DNA from: Halisarca cf. caerulea
Taxonomy: Eukaryota; Porifera; Demospongiae; Chondrillida; Halisarcidae
Reading direction: 5' to 3'
DNA: 64,000 nt
NCBI GenBank assembly: GCA_963170055.1
Contig: CAUJGJ010000083.1
Span: 1,164,101-1,228,100, forward strand
Positions 1 to 10,959 of this stretch are shown piece after piece. Numbering within the stretch: the stretch's first letter is position 1; every line of letters begins with the position of its first letter. The notes under the pieces were generated by a model. It searched no databases. It was not told the origin of the DNA and saw only the letters and a program-made list of their open reading frames with translations. The position numbers and the translations under genes were made by a program.

Positions 1-118
1 GATAGCAAGTACACTGTACGTACTTTTGAAAGCCATAACAATTCTGTATCCCCTTCTAGGTACGTATGTACTAGGCAAGGTTCATCTTAGTCAAGTTTAC
101 CCACCACGTACGTACATA

Positions 119-299
119 CAGTGGAACTCGCCTAGTAAGTTCCTGGTATAGTACATACTCCTGGATAGTAAGTACTCCTCATTCTGTCCCTGTGTACACT
201 GTACCTCATGCACATAAGCCAACCCTGATAGTAAGTACCTCTGATAGTAAGGACTGATTTTGCGTCCCCTTTGAGGTGCATACTAAGCAAGTTCTACTG
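119..299. mobile_element. MITE with pogo-like ends and TA target
   Basis: The left end CAGTGGAACTCGCCTAGTAAG and the reverse complement of the right end (CAGTAGAACTTGCTTAGTATG) match over about 21 bases, and both ends are flanked by TA. The interior repeats GATAGTAAG-type words and has no coding capacity. The end sequence belongs to the same broad CAGTnnAACCT group as many elements further right. Confidence 0.6.
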
Positions 300-328
300 T
301 ATACAGCACACACATCATACACATACTA

Positions 329-508
329 CAGTGGAACCATGTAATCCGACATGTAATCAATCCAACCTTCTCTTTAATCAGATCATGTTCTGAGGTACAA
401 TCAGTCACCATGCAAAGAAATTCAGGATAATCTGACAATCTCTGTAATCTGACATCTATATACTTAGAGGCTCTGGAGTGCCGTAATATACATATAGAGG
501 CTTCACTG
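329..508. mobile_element. Possible degenerate pogo-like MITE
   Basis: Begins TA-CAGTGGAACCATGTAATC and ends GAGGCTTCACTG. The interior contains AATCTGACA-type words shared with the elements at 4728 and 17771. The right-end match is weak, so the boundaries are tentative. From about 509 to 960 I see only a one-ended fragment of a related repeat at 838-876 and no convincing exon. Confidence 0.35.
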
Positions 509-960
509 TGCTAACTTGCATGCTGACAATCTGACAGACCGTACACACAGTACACACAGTATTCAGAGTAGATACTTCCAATTCTGCTCATTCCTCACAA
601 AATGTGATGATGAAGTGGAAACACTATACACAGCTAATGTATACACTTCACAATGTCTATGAGTGGATTTCAGCCATCTACAGCAAGTTTAAGTTTGCAA
701 AATTGAAAAAGTAACCCAAAATTAAGATTATGCTCTTGTGCAATAACAAGAATGGCCATCCAACAAACAGCAGATATTGAAACTGCAGGACACTTGTTGT
801 AATTTATTTTGTGTTACTTTTGCACAGTAAACCAGTACAGTCACATGTGATTTATCCGACCCTGGTTTATCCATACACCTCATTTATCTGATACTCCTGT
901 CACTAAACTGTAGACAATTGCACACACACTACTACTAGAATCTTAACCATCGCGACTTAC

Positions 961-3469
961 TTCTGTGGATATGTCGTAAGACAGCGAGTTCAAAAGCCTG
1001 TCTGCTAAGAGATTGCAGTACTCCTTGATGAAGAAATCAGCATTGCCAAATATTCCCACCAACACACTGCAGTGAACCAAGACAGGGCACAGAGTTCAGG
1101 GCTGGTCAAAACACAAACCCAAGTACACAACTGAACTCCTGCAAACACTGCCATCATACATACTATGTACATGCATAAGTACATGTCAATAACACTCTAT
1201 ACGAATGATTACCTAATGATATCCAATGACTCCTGGTTCTTTGAGGTCCCACCTATGGGCATGCATACATACAGCACACACAGTGGATAGTACATACATA
1301 CAGCACACACAGTGGATAGTACATACATACAGCACACACAGTAGATAGTACATACATACAGCACACACAGTAGATAGTACATACATACAGCACAAACAGT
1401 AGATAGTACATACGTACATACAGCACACACAGTAGATAGTACATACATACAGCACACACAGTAGATAGTACATACATACAGCACACACAGTAGATAGTAC
1501 ATACATACAGCACACACAGTAGATAGTACATACGGTATGCGTCATTAAAAAGTTCTCGTATCGTAATCGTAATACGATCAAATTACGATCGTAATACGAT
1601 CAAATTACGATCGTAATACGATCAAGTTACGATCTAGTGTTTACAGACAGCACGAAATGGACAAGAAAAGACGCTATGGTGAACGTGTCCGTGAAGTTGA
1701 GAGAGCAGCCTTCACTCCACTGGTGTTTGCGTGTACCGGAGGAATGGCCAGGGAGTGTACAACATTTTTCAAGCGACTGAGTTCCATGATTGCAGAAAGG
1801 AGAAAAATGAGGTACCAGCACGTGATCAACTGGTTGAGATGTCAGATCTCTTTCCTTCTATTGAGGCAATCTATCATGGCAATCAGAGGCTCCAGATCAG
1901 GCAAAAAGACCATCAACATCCCAGCTGACTTTGCTTGTGTCTAAATGTAGTTGATCAACAGTTGCTCTTTATTATCAATACTTGTATTGAATTGTAAATT
2001 GCTGTGTAATTATTATTACGTAATCAAGTTACGAACGTAATACGATCAAATTACGAGCGTAAAACGATCAAATTACGAGCGTAATACGAATACAAAAAAT
2101 ACGATCGTACTAAGAGAAAACCAAGTATTATCGCTCTTTAAAGAAAGTTATTCGCAAATCGCGTTAGTTTAAACCATTAATTGCTCGCAAGAGGGAAAAT
2201 TGTGTACGTACGAGGCCCTCGGAGCAGCCATTTTTTTTCGACGGCAGCTAGTGCGCACGGCCAGAGCAGGTTCTGTGCGTATGGAAACAACGAACGAAAT
2301 CGATCAAATATAGCACTAAAACGATGTTTCTGTTCATCTAGAACAATCTATAAACTGTACTGACAGTTATCACGGAGATTGCTGCATTCTTCTCCAACTG
2401 CGAAGACTTTCGCATATGTTATACTTCGCACGCGAGAAAGAACGCAGCGCTGCACAGTTTATCTATAACGAATATCGGCAATGACTGCCAGGGCAGTTCT
2501 CAGAGTGTCTTAGGCAAGCATCCACAAACATAAAGCATTGCTTTCTTCACGTAACCTTACAAAATCGATCTTTTTCACCGAAATACGATCATTACGATGA
2601 AACTTACGGTCGTACAAGATCCAGTTTACGATCGTAATTGGACCTAAACACGATCGTAATACGACCCAAATACGATCGTAATACGACACGAATACGATCG
2701 TAATACGATGCAAATACGATCGTAATACGATAAAATTTCGTTACGATACGAGAACTTTTTAATGATGCGTACCGTACGTACAGCACACACAGTAGATAGT
2801 AGCACTGAAAACCAAGAGCACAAGAAACCAATAAACTATATAGACAGAATGTCAGTTTGTGTTTTTATTACAAGTACAAAGACAACATATACATGCACTG
2901 CGACAAGCTCTTTTGTACATTTACACGGTTAACAATAAGAAGAGGAACTACATTAACACATATCACAACTTCTCAATGATCATGATAGTGTGCACACGCA
3001 TATGTACGTACCTGGCATGATGCCAACAGGGTCGGGAAACCATTGTGAATACTCCTTGCTGGTCTTGACTCCTCCTTCAGTATCATCCGTCACAGTCAGC
3101 ATCTCCTACACCATTCGTACAGATGACGTGACCAGACACAATCACCAGCAGAGCGCAGCGAGCATAGACAACATCAACTGTTGTACAAGGAACTACACAA
3201 CGCAAGTCTCACACTACACAGTGTACCATGTACTGGGAAGCTTTCACAACTCAAAATTTGCCAATTATCATGTTTCATTCTTAGTCATGAACAAAGTCAC
3301 AATCCGCATTCTTACTATTACACAAATGCTGGATTAACATTTTCACACACACATACAAGCCAAGGACAGACATTATTAGATATAATGGCCAGCATTCAGA
3401 CATTGTCCGACCATTTTGGCATTTTGTCAGACATTTGACTGAACAGTACTTGAATGTTCATTCCATACA

Positions 3470-3541
<72 letters not shown>

Positions 3542-3552
3542 CACACACACAC

Positions 3553-3589
<37 letters not shown>

Positions 3590-6134
3590 GATGTTGCTAA
3601 GTCATCTGTACTGAAAGTGTCTACTTACTGTATGTTTATACATTTGATGTACGAATGTACATAAGTATACTGTATGTACAGTACCCAGTACTCAAATACC
3701 CGTAACCACAATAGGGCAGAGTGTCCAGTGGCTAACGTACTACACATCAAACTACAACATTACACATTCTTTTCATATGTACATATGTGCAAACCTCGGC
3801 CAGTTCGCCTCCAGAGTCCTCAACCAAGCTTGACACAAAACACCTCACTGTGTCTTCCCTAGTGCTGCGTAAAGAGACAGATACATGTAGGAACGCAGCA
3901 CGCACACCATACAAGCAGCAAAGCACATGTAGGAACGCAGCACGTACACCATACGAGCAGCAAAGCACATGTAGGAACGCAGCACGTACACCATACAAGC
4001 AGCAAAGCACATGTAGGAACACAGCACGTACACCATACAAGCAGCAAAGCACATGTAGGAACGCAGCACGTACACCATACAAGCAGCAAAGCACATGTAG
4101 GAACGCAGCACGTACACCATACTGTACATACGCAATGCAGACATTGCTTTGCAAACCTCAGATACTTCTGAATGGGTTTGCAGACCTTGTCCACCATGTG
4201 TCCACTGGGGTCCAGAATGAAGAAGCTTCGGATAGTAGAGAAGTACTGAGCAATGATGTCCACAGTGCTAGCACCCGGATGCAGGAGGCGCTGCTTGAAA
4301 CTGCAGACAAGGAGATAATCAGTAGAAGATTGAGAGAATTGAGGTTCTGAGTTGACAGTAAATACTGTACTGTATATACCACAAACAAACTACAGTCAAA
4401 CCTTGTTAAGACGAACTTTAGGGGACCCACAAAATCAGTTCTCATTATCAGAAATTCTTCTTATCAGGATATAGTAATACATGTACAGTACTACAGCAAA
4501 CCAAACAGGGCTAGGAAACTAGTTTGTGTTAACGAGATTCTATTGTGTATACTTAACATTTACGCACAAGACATACTGTCCAGAAAGCTCTGTACGTCAT
4601 GGGTACATACAGTACATGCCTATTTGTACTTTGGAGACTACATGCATATATGGGTAGTTCAAGAATCAGCAATGATCTTGTGCACAGTATGAACACACGA
4701 CGTACATGTTACGATTCAGGCAAAATACAGAGAAAACTCTGTAATTCGAGACCTCTACAATACAACATTCTCTCTAATCTGACTATCTCATGCTGTAGTA
4801 CCGTACCATAGACTCTCTATACCATGTAACAGTATAGAGAGTCTATGGCGGTACAGTCACCATATTTAAGTAGGGTAAGAGTCACTCGGTAATCTGACAT
4901 CTGAGAACCTCCAAATCCGACACCTTATCAAGCCCCGCTCAGTGTTTGATCGGAGAGGATTCATTGTACCACGTTTGATCTGAGACTTCTTTGGTCAATG
5001 AATGTACACAACATATGCACTAGTCATTCACCAAACATAGAGAGTACAACTGTATATCGCACAGCATTGTGGAACAGAATCCTACAGGTTAACAAAACTA
5101 TACTGTGTCCCTACACGGCCTAACATGCAAAGGTGTAGGGAATGAGGTCATTCATAAAAGTTGACAGAAATTACCATGCAGGGTTTCTCCCAGCAAACAA
5201 GTCGTGTGCGGGGGTGGAGCAAAGGGCAGAGAGCTAATAAGGGTTGGGGCAGGCATCCATGCTGGTGAATGGAATTTTAACATCCCGACAGAAAGCCTGA
5301 TGATTGTGGTACGTACACGTCTATACATATTTTAGAGAGTACATACATGTACATACAAACGTACATACACACATTGTGATGCTACAACTCACGACTGAGA
5401 TAAGGATGACACTAAGGTATTCCAGCAGTTGACGTAGTTCAATGCAACCTGCAGTACAAAGTGGGATTAGATAGGCAACTCCTTTGCTCTGCATACAATA
5501 GTGCCTCACTCAACACCAACACAAGAGGTGGAAAAGTCATGCAAACATTTGATCATGTACAGGACATGAAAATACAGCAGAATGAGCAATACAAGTGGTA
5601 CACATATGTTGTCTTGTTCACAGGGTGCATCCTCTTACATCTGATAAGTCTCACTTTTACATAAGCTGTGATTTTAAATGCTTAACAAAAGAAATTTATG
5701 GACGTACCACAGATGAAGTGATGTGACCAGTACTAACTTGCTAGTAGCTGAAAATCTTCCAGTAGGCAACAACTAATGTACTGGGCTTTACAGTTGTGCA
5801 ATAATTCACTATTATGATTATACGCATGTATAAGGTACTGCGCTAATCATTCAGTCAATAATTATAGTATCATTGATAAATTTTGATATAATAATTTTGA
5901 TATAATAATTATAACACATGATTACTGTGATAATGGCGTAGGTCACTATGTACCTCTTAAACATAGTACTTCTTGATAAGGAACCCTATTTGTTCAGCAA
6001 GCACAACAAGGCTACTGCACTCGTACTAGGCATGTTTGAAGATGTTGCAGCAATGCATAACGTGCATAATGGACATGCGTCTGTGTCCCAAGATGTAGTA
6101 TACAAACAGGAGGTTAATAGGAAGTACATATATA

Positions 6135-6193
<59 letters not shown>

Positions 6194-9100
6194 AAGCATA
6201 TACAAATATGAAGTTAGGTACAGATAAACTAGATGTCAACAACACAGTGAATTGCATAATGTCCATAATACATTCCATTCTCCATTTGAGAACAGAATAA
6301 CACCAAACCTTTAGCTCCATTAGAGCAGGCTTTGATTCAGGAAACTCAACTATTATTTCAAACAGCTTTGAGATTCTAGAAAATGGGAGTGCATAGATGT
6401 ATAGCACAAGCATACAAAATATCCAAGATATAAATGGACACTACCTGACTTCCGCGTATGTTTTATAAGAGAAATACTTTAGTTGACTCTCCCAAAACCC
6501 CTCAGATCTTGTACGAAGGAAACCTATGCAGAGATACGCAATATACAGTACAGCGTTAATAACTACACCCTTCAGAGACCACCCATAGGGACACATCAAC
6601 GATGGTCTTCCAGAAAGGTGGTCTATGGTAGGGTGTGGTGGTGGTGAGGGGATTTAATACATTACATATGTACATACCCTCACAGGGTGTACTACTGTAC
6701 ATACCCTCACAGGGGGTGCTGCTGTACATACCCTCACAGGGGGTGCTACTGTACATACCCTCACAGGGGGTGCTACTGTACATACCCTCACAGGGGGTAC
6801 TGCGGTACCCTCACAGAGGGTGCTACTGTACCTACCCTCACAGGGGGTACTGCGGTACCCTCACAGAGGGTGCTACTGTACATACCCTCACAGGGGGTAC
6901 TGCGGTACATACCCTCACAGAGGGTGCTACTGTACATACCCTCACAGGGGGTACTGCGGTACCCTCACAGAGGGTGCTACTGTACATACCCTCACAGGGG
7001 GTGCTACTGTACATACCCTCACAGAGGGTGCTACTGTACATACCCTCACAGGGGGTGCTACTGTACATACCCTCACAGAGGGTGCTACTGTACATACCCT
7101 CACAGAGGGTGCTACTGTACATACCCTCACAGTGGGTACTACTGTACATACCCTCACAGGGGGTACTACTGTACATACCCTCACAGGGGGTGCTACTGTA
7201 CATACCCTCACAGGGGGTACTGCTGTACATACCCTCACAGGAGGTACTGCTGTACATACCCTCACAGGAGGTACTGCTGTACATACCCTCACAGGGGGTG
7301 CTACTGTACATACCCTCACAGGGGGTGCTACTGTACATACCCTCACAGGGGGTGCTACTGTACATACCCTCACAGGGGGTACTGCTGTACATACCCTCAC
7401 AGGAGGTACTGCTGTACATACCCTGACAGGAGGTACTGCTGTACATACATGCACAATAGTCTATACATGGGCATTACCAGGCATTTCCCTCAACCAGGTC
7501 ATCAAGATGCTCATCAACTGGTCCTCTATTGAAGGTAAAATACTGGATTCGTAGTCCAGCAAGGCCTTCTCCTGGATAAACCCAGCAACCTGCAATAAAC
7601 ACAAAGTGATTACAAACTAAGTTGCCATGCATATACATGTTCATCATGAACAAGACTATGTACCAACTTTCTTATGAATGGTTTGAACCACAGCACTGCT
7701 GCACAAAACATCCAAAAGTTGCAAATGTTGTAACTGCTCTAAAGCTGTCATAAAGTTAGCCCAGCAAGACACAAGTTCTTCCTCTGAAAAGTCTATTGGG
7801 GAACATATTAAAGATACTAACATACAGATTGTACATCAAACTTCAGCCTTCAACTGCAATAAGCAAGTAGGCATACATAGATCACAGTATTCATAAATAC
7901 ATAGTTAGATAGCAGGGCTGCAATCATTGGAGAGGGAGGAGGCACCCCTCCCCAGGTTGCTGCTGTCCCCTAGACTGAGGTTTCCTGAAGGTAGAATTCA
8001 TGGGAAAACGGGCAAAAACAAGCTTTATTGTTGAACAAACATACGTAATTGGAGTATAATTTTCATCAAATGGGAGAAACAGATTATTCTGTTATGCAAT
8101 TTCACATACTACCCAATACCAGTATAAATACAAAATTTTACAATAGCTTTAACATCACAAGCAGCATCTACCTGACAAATAGGCAGACAAAATTAATTGG
8201 AATACTATTTCCACCAAACCGGAGAAGCAGTTATTTCACTATGTAATTCAAATTCGAGAATACCATACAAAATAACACAAAATTCAACATACAGGACAAC
8301 ACAGAATACACTATACACATGGTACAGACACAGGTATGCAGAATACAAAGCCATGACAAAGAAATAACCTTCAAGATTAATAGTACTGCTAGACAAAGGT
8401 GGTTTTTCATGTTCTTTCAGTAGCCAGTACACATCACAGTAGCCAGAAACCAGTTCATGCATCATCTGATGCAAGTGTTCTGGTGTAGTTGTCTTCACCG
8501 CATTCGCTAACACACCACACATACCTTCCCACAGTCCACTGCATGGACAGAGAGGGTTCAATAGAGGCAAGCTGTATCAAAATATTGAACATTTACTCTT
8601 TTATTGTACAGTAACTATTTTGTGTGCAAGAAATATTTGCATAATTATATACTAGTGACTCCCAAAAGGTGTGTTTATATCAGTGTTCTCCCCAGGTATC
8701 TTAAAGCAAGTTGGTCCAACATGCCTTCTGTACTAAAATTAATACTATTTGTTGGAAAGCACATGCATGCATTCATAGATTATTGAAAATCTGTTTTTCT
8801 ATGTACAAATCGTATTACATATATAGTGCCCAAAACTTAAGCTGCAAACAGTTTGTGATGCATTGCATGTATACGTTATGATGATGTATGTATGTACACA
8901 TTCAGCATGCCCGAAATTATTTCTGGGGAGAACACTGGTTTATATACATACATATGTACATACAGGATGTTCAGATACACTGCAGAACAGGATGTACAGA
9001 TACACTGCAGAACAGGATGTACAGATACACTGTGGGTGTATGTACTTCCTATGCTAGTCATGTATTGCCAATTGAATCTGGTACACAACATTGTTGATGC

Positions 9101-10106
9101 TTCTACAAACACTACATAGACACAACCACTCACTTCAGTGATTTCATAGCAGGATTCGTACATAAAGTACTAAACTGAGTTTGGAGGGATGTGAATAGCC
9201 ATTTTATGGCAATTGGAAAAGTAGTCATTGCAGAAGATGTTTCCTAAACAAATAAAAGAAAAGTTTTATATCTCCCATTGCATCCTATGCTCTAACCATA
9301 GGCCAGGTTTTTCAGTAAGGTAAGGCAGGGGGTTTCCGGATGGAAAGGTGTTTCAAGACACTGGTTGATTTATGATTTTAACTTTAGATAGCGAAGACTG
9401 TTTTAAAGCCAAACAGATAGCATATAGGTAAGGTGGCTTGTATATTATTATTATACTTATACTGAAAATGTACATTTAACTTGTGTGCTCATTGTAAATA
9501 CGGAAAGAAAATTATACAAGTTAATAAATTAAAGTGGGGTCTGATTTTAATTAGTGTGAGAGGAGTTCAAACTCATGAATCAAGACAAGTGACAATTACA
9601 ACAAAGGCAGACAAAGTGAAATGAACATGGAGAGGCTGAATATACTTGTGTCAACTTGAATTGTCTTCATTCTCTAGAGATAGAACCATAAATTAGCCGT
9701 TGTCTGGAAACACCTTGCCATCCACAAAATCCCCTGCCTAACCTTATCTATGGTTAGAGTGGTATGATAGCATTAGATATGGTTGCATGCATGAAGGCAG
9801 ACTGCAGCTGGACAACATGTACATACGCACCTCATCTGGATGAAAATATCTCCAAAACCTAGGAACAATTTCTCGGTTGCATTTTATTCTGAACTCTTCT
9901 GCAGTAGTAGATAAACAGATAGATAGATAATTTTCATTTTCACTGAGCAGGAAATGCCCCATCAGCTATAAGCTGTAGCATAAGTGAACCATTGCTATTT
10001 TCCAGCACAATACATAACTGCTATAGGTATGTAGTTAATACACGTTCAGTAGTCTACCTGTACAAGCCTGCAGCAACAGGGCACTCTGAGGACGATTCCA
10101 GTTCAT
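961..10106 (-). CDS. ANAPC2: Anaphase-promoting complex subunit 2 (cullin-like scaffold), 15 coding segments, C-terminus off the left edge
   Basis: APC2 is the cullin-like core of the APC/C ubiquitin ligase and holds the RING subunit APC11. Coding segments in reading order, minus strand: 10106-10058, 9898-9831, 9243-9134, 8538-8369, 7792-7668, 7589-7478, 6523-6445, 6375-6309, 5747-5738 (tentative microexon), 5448-5393, 4293-4157, 3864-3795, 3102-3012, 1252-1213, 1066-961. They total 1290 bases (430 codons) in continuous phase with GT-AG borders. Recognisable APC2 segments are LHQMMHELVSGYCDVYWLLK, SKLFEIIVEFPESKP, RLLHPGASTVDIIAQYF, STREDTVRCFVSSL, WFPDP and DIISVLVGIFGNADFFIKEY, the last being the start of the cullin homology region. 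The end of the cullin domain and the winged-helix domain lie outside the window. Less certain points: the acceptor at 4293 (a stronger-looking AG nearby is out of phase), the exon 5 acceptor (7792 or 7783), and the microexon. The start is the first ATG in phase with exon 2. Confidence 0.86.
1263..1533. repeat. 29-base minisatellite in an ANAPC2 intron
   Basis: About nine copies of a 29-base unit (CAGCACACACAGTAGATAGT followed by ACATACATA), with G/A variation in the AGTAGATAG part. The array begins 10 bases beyond the acceptor end of the exon at 1252-1213. It resumes briefly at 2781-2801, so the element at 1534-2773 was inserted into the array. The repeat period creates overlapping cysteine/tyrosine-rich reading frames on the minus strand that are artefacts. 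Confidence 0.9.
1534..2773. mobile_element. 1240-base DNA transposon with 33-base inverted ends and CGATCGTAAT-rich subtermini
   Basis: The left end GGTATGCGTCATTAAAAAGT (continuing TCTCGTATCGTAA) matches the reverse complement of the right end over 33 bases with two mismatches. The flanks GTACATAC (1526-1533) and GTACGTAC (2774-2781) look like an 8-base target duplication with one change, although the surrounding array is itself rich in TAC words. Next to each end are irregular arrays of the palindrome-containing word TACGATCGTAATACGA (1550-1635, 2020-2110, 2580-2740). No transposase is visible, so the element is non-autonomous. It carries a retroelement fragment at 1657-1944. Confidence 0.75.
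1657..1944 (+). pseudogene. Retroelement polyprotein C-terminal fragment carried inside the 1534-2773 transposon
   Basis: A 95-codon open frame contains ERVREVERAAFTPLVF, then an ACTGGMAREC-like and a YQHVINWLRCQISF segment, ending IRGSRS. This pattern (FTPLVF, GGM, FKRL, WLRC, IRG) is the recurrent C-terminal block of reverse-transcriptase elements in sponge and cnidarian genomes, and a second copy with the same order is at 54121-54339. There is no reverse transcriptase here, so it is a captured or nested remnant and not an active gene. Confidence 0.6.
3470..3588. repeat. (CA)n microsatellite
   Basis: About 118 bases of near-pure CA dinucleotide with two CG interruptions, inside the ANAPC2 intron between the segments ending 3795 and starting 3102. 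Confidence 0.97.
3879..4130. repeat. 42-base minisatellite filling an ANAPC2 intron
   Basis: Six tandem copies of a 42-base unit (ACATGTAGGAACGCAGCACG, then TACACCATACAAGCAGCAAAGC). The intron is only 292 bases (3865-4156) and the array takes up about 250 of them, from about 15 bases beyond the exon 3864-3795 acceptor to about 26 bases from the donor of 4293-4157. Because 42 is a multiple of three the array stays open on both strands and makes false 14-residue protein repeats. Confidence 0.92.
4393..4545. mobile_element. Short pogo-like MITE
   Basis: Starts TA-CAGTCAAACCTTGTTAAGAC and ends GTTAACGAGATTCTATTG-TG, an imperfect inverted pair. It is similar in its ends to the elements at 35143 and 49431 and has no coding content. 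Confidence 0.5.
4728..4966. mobile_element. MITE of the AATCTGACA family, interrupted by a hairpin
   Basis: Read in reverse, this element follows the one at 17771-17931 through several shared blocks (GGTGTCGGAT, AATATGGTGACTGTAC, AGATTAGAGAGAATGTT). TA flanks both ends. A 43-base hairpin (4806-4848) interrupts the segment that is continuous in the other copy, which shows nesting. Confidence 0.65.
4806..4848. mobile_element. 43-base micro-hairpin with CCATAGA ends
   Basis: CCATAGACTCTCTATAC and GTATAGAGAGTCTATGG are perfect 17-base arms around a nine-base loop. A related hairpin is at 12779-12824, a shorter one at 22632-22652, and a single arm at about 60063. It has no coding capacity and is inserted in another MITE. 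Confidence 0.7.
6132..6191. repeat. (TA)n microsatellite
   Basis: About 60 bases of TA dinucleotide in the ANAPC2 intron between the microexon at 5738-5747 and the segment 6309-6375. Confidence 0.97.
6672..7446. repeat. 27-base minisatellite, about 28 copies, in an ANAPC2 intron
   Basis: The unit is CATACCCTCACAGGGGGTGC followed by TACTGTA, with G/A variants at the AGGGGG run and GCTA/ACTG variants. Several units lack the CATAC portion (21-base form, around 6805-6965). The array fills most of the intron between the segments 6445-6523 and 7478-7589, ending about 30 bases from the donor. Its multiple-of-three period gives false open frames of 170-281 codons on both strands. Confidence 0.95.
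8681..8937. mobile_element. hAT-like MITE with perfect 8-base target duplication
   Basis: Terminal inverted repeats CAGTGTTCTCCCCAG / CTGGGGAGAACACTG are perfect over 15 bases, flanked on both sides by the identical 8-mer GTTTATAT (8673-8680 and 8938-8945). An 8-base duplication and CAG...CTG ends are typical of the hAT superfamily. A longer relative is at 43215-43601. The element lies in an ANAPC2 intron and has no transposase. Confidence 0.85.
8965..9036. repeat. 25-base tandem repeat, nearly three copies
   Basis: Unit GGATGTACAGATACACTGCA followed by GAACA, repeated 2.8 times directly beyond the hAT-like MITE, in the same ANAPC2 intron. Confidence 0.85.
9290..9759. mobile_element. 470-base foldback/MITE candidate
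   Basis: The left end CTCTAACCATAGG...AAGGTAAGGCAGGGG matches the reverse complement of the right end (CTCTAACCATAGATAAGGTTAGGCAGGGG) apart from a short left-end insertion. The interior is AT-rich and non-coding. It sits in the ANAPC2 intron between 9243 and 9831. I could not define a target duplication. Confidence 0.55.
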
Positions 10107-10160
10107 TTCAAGTTTTGGTCCGCGCGTAGATCTAGTCACGTGACTAAAATGGCCGCCCTC
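10107..10160 (-). promoter_or_regulatory. Putative ANAPC2 promoter elements: E-box palindrome and YY1-like site
   Basis: Twenty-eight bases upstream of the ANAPC2 start codon (read on the minus strand) is the ten-base palindrome GTCACGTGAC at 10135-10144, a strong CACGTG E-box. Next to it is GGCGGCCATTTT (10149-10160 reversed), which matches the YY1 consensus often found in TATA-less housekeeping promoters. I see no TATA box. Regulatory role is inferred from motif and position only. Confidence 0.45.
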
Positions 10161-10194
10161 CAAATGAAATAAACACTCGGGGCCGACGCTGGAC

Positions 10195-10736
10195 TAGTCT
10201 CGCGGAGCCAGACCCTTCCGCTTATCTTCTCACGATGAAGACTAGGCCTGAGCCAATTTATTGAATTATGTGCACATAATTTCACAAATAATAGGTACCT
10301 CTGTGAATCAGGAATAATTCGCAAATAATAGGGAGTTTCATAAAGATTGTAGCACAAAATGGCAGATCAGCACGGCATAGAATGTGTTTCCTTCCCCTTT
10401 GAATGACTCTTTCTGTCACAATAGGAAGTACTGCACAAGAACACATCATGTGTGCTGCAATGTATAAAGTATGAGTATACATATTGTGTCGTCTACTGTC
10501 TGAGGTCTTATAATTTATGTAAAAACTTTATAGCAACAAAGTTACGGTGCATAAACCATCATCTAAGGAGGGCATTTCTGCTGAATAACAGGGTGTGTAT
10601 TCAAGAAGAATAGGTGGAGTTTGGAGGAATAATTGAATAAAATAATAGGTGATGCTTGGTGAATAATTGGCTCAGGCCTAATGAAGACGATGGAACGCAC
10701 GAAGGAAAAAGGAAATGGTCTGGCTCTGCGAGACTA
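10195..10736. mobile_element. 542-base MITE with TAGTCTCGC ends just upstream of ANAPC2
   Basis: TAGTCTCGCGGAGCCAGACC and the reverse complement of GGTCTGGCTCTGCGAGACTA agree at 19 of 20 positions. The flanks CGCTGGAC (10187-10194) and CTCTGGAC (10737-10744) look like an 8-base target duplication with one change. The same TAGTCTCG start is used by the hairpins at 29268, 38128 and 55789, so this appears to be the longer member of one family. Confidence 0.7.
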
Positions 10737-10959
10737 CTCTGGACTGTATAACAGTAGAATATCTACGATTAATTGCATAGACCTATATCCTTTTCTCAAA
10801 TACAGGAAGACACACACAAAGACTAATTATCAATAAATCAATCATTGTTTGAGTTCACCACACTAATAGGTGCTAGGACTCCAACTAGGTCCTATAAATA
10901 TATGTAGCACTGATCATAACTCAGTGAGAAAAAGGCAAGGTAAAATCCATAGAGAGTAC

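Noticed and set aside
590..720. Possible further ANAPC2 exon
   Set aside because: No reading frame on the minus strand matches the expected next part of the protein with usable splice sites. The remaining exons probably lie to the left of the window.
1209..1581. Cysteine/tyrosine-rich minus-strand frames that could look like a secreted small protein
   Set aside because: Product of the 29-base minisatellite. The unit gives the same peptide in all frames and has no start context or homology.
3787..4350. 187-codon plus-strand frame with six 14-residue repeats (CRNAARTPYKQQST)
   Set aside because: It is antisense to two ANAPC2 exons and the 42-base intronic minisatellite between them. The minus strand has convincing APC2 homology.
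1263..7446. Possible CRISPR array because of 27-42-base direct repeats
   Set aside because: The units are contiguous without unique spacers, and the sequence is eukaryotic.
6635..7554. Overlapping open frames of 170-281 codons on both strands with repeats such as TYPHRGC
   Set aside because: They lie wholly in the 27-base minisatellite, whose multiple-of-three period keeps every frame open. The array is inside an ANAPC2 intron.
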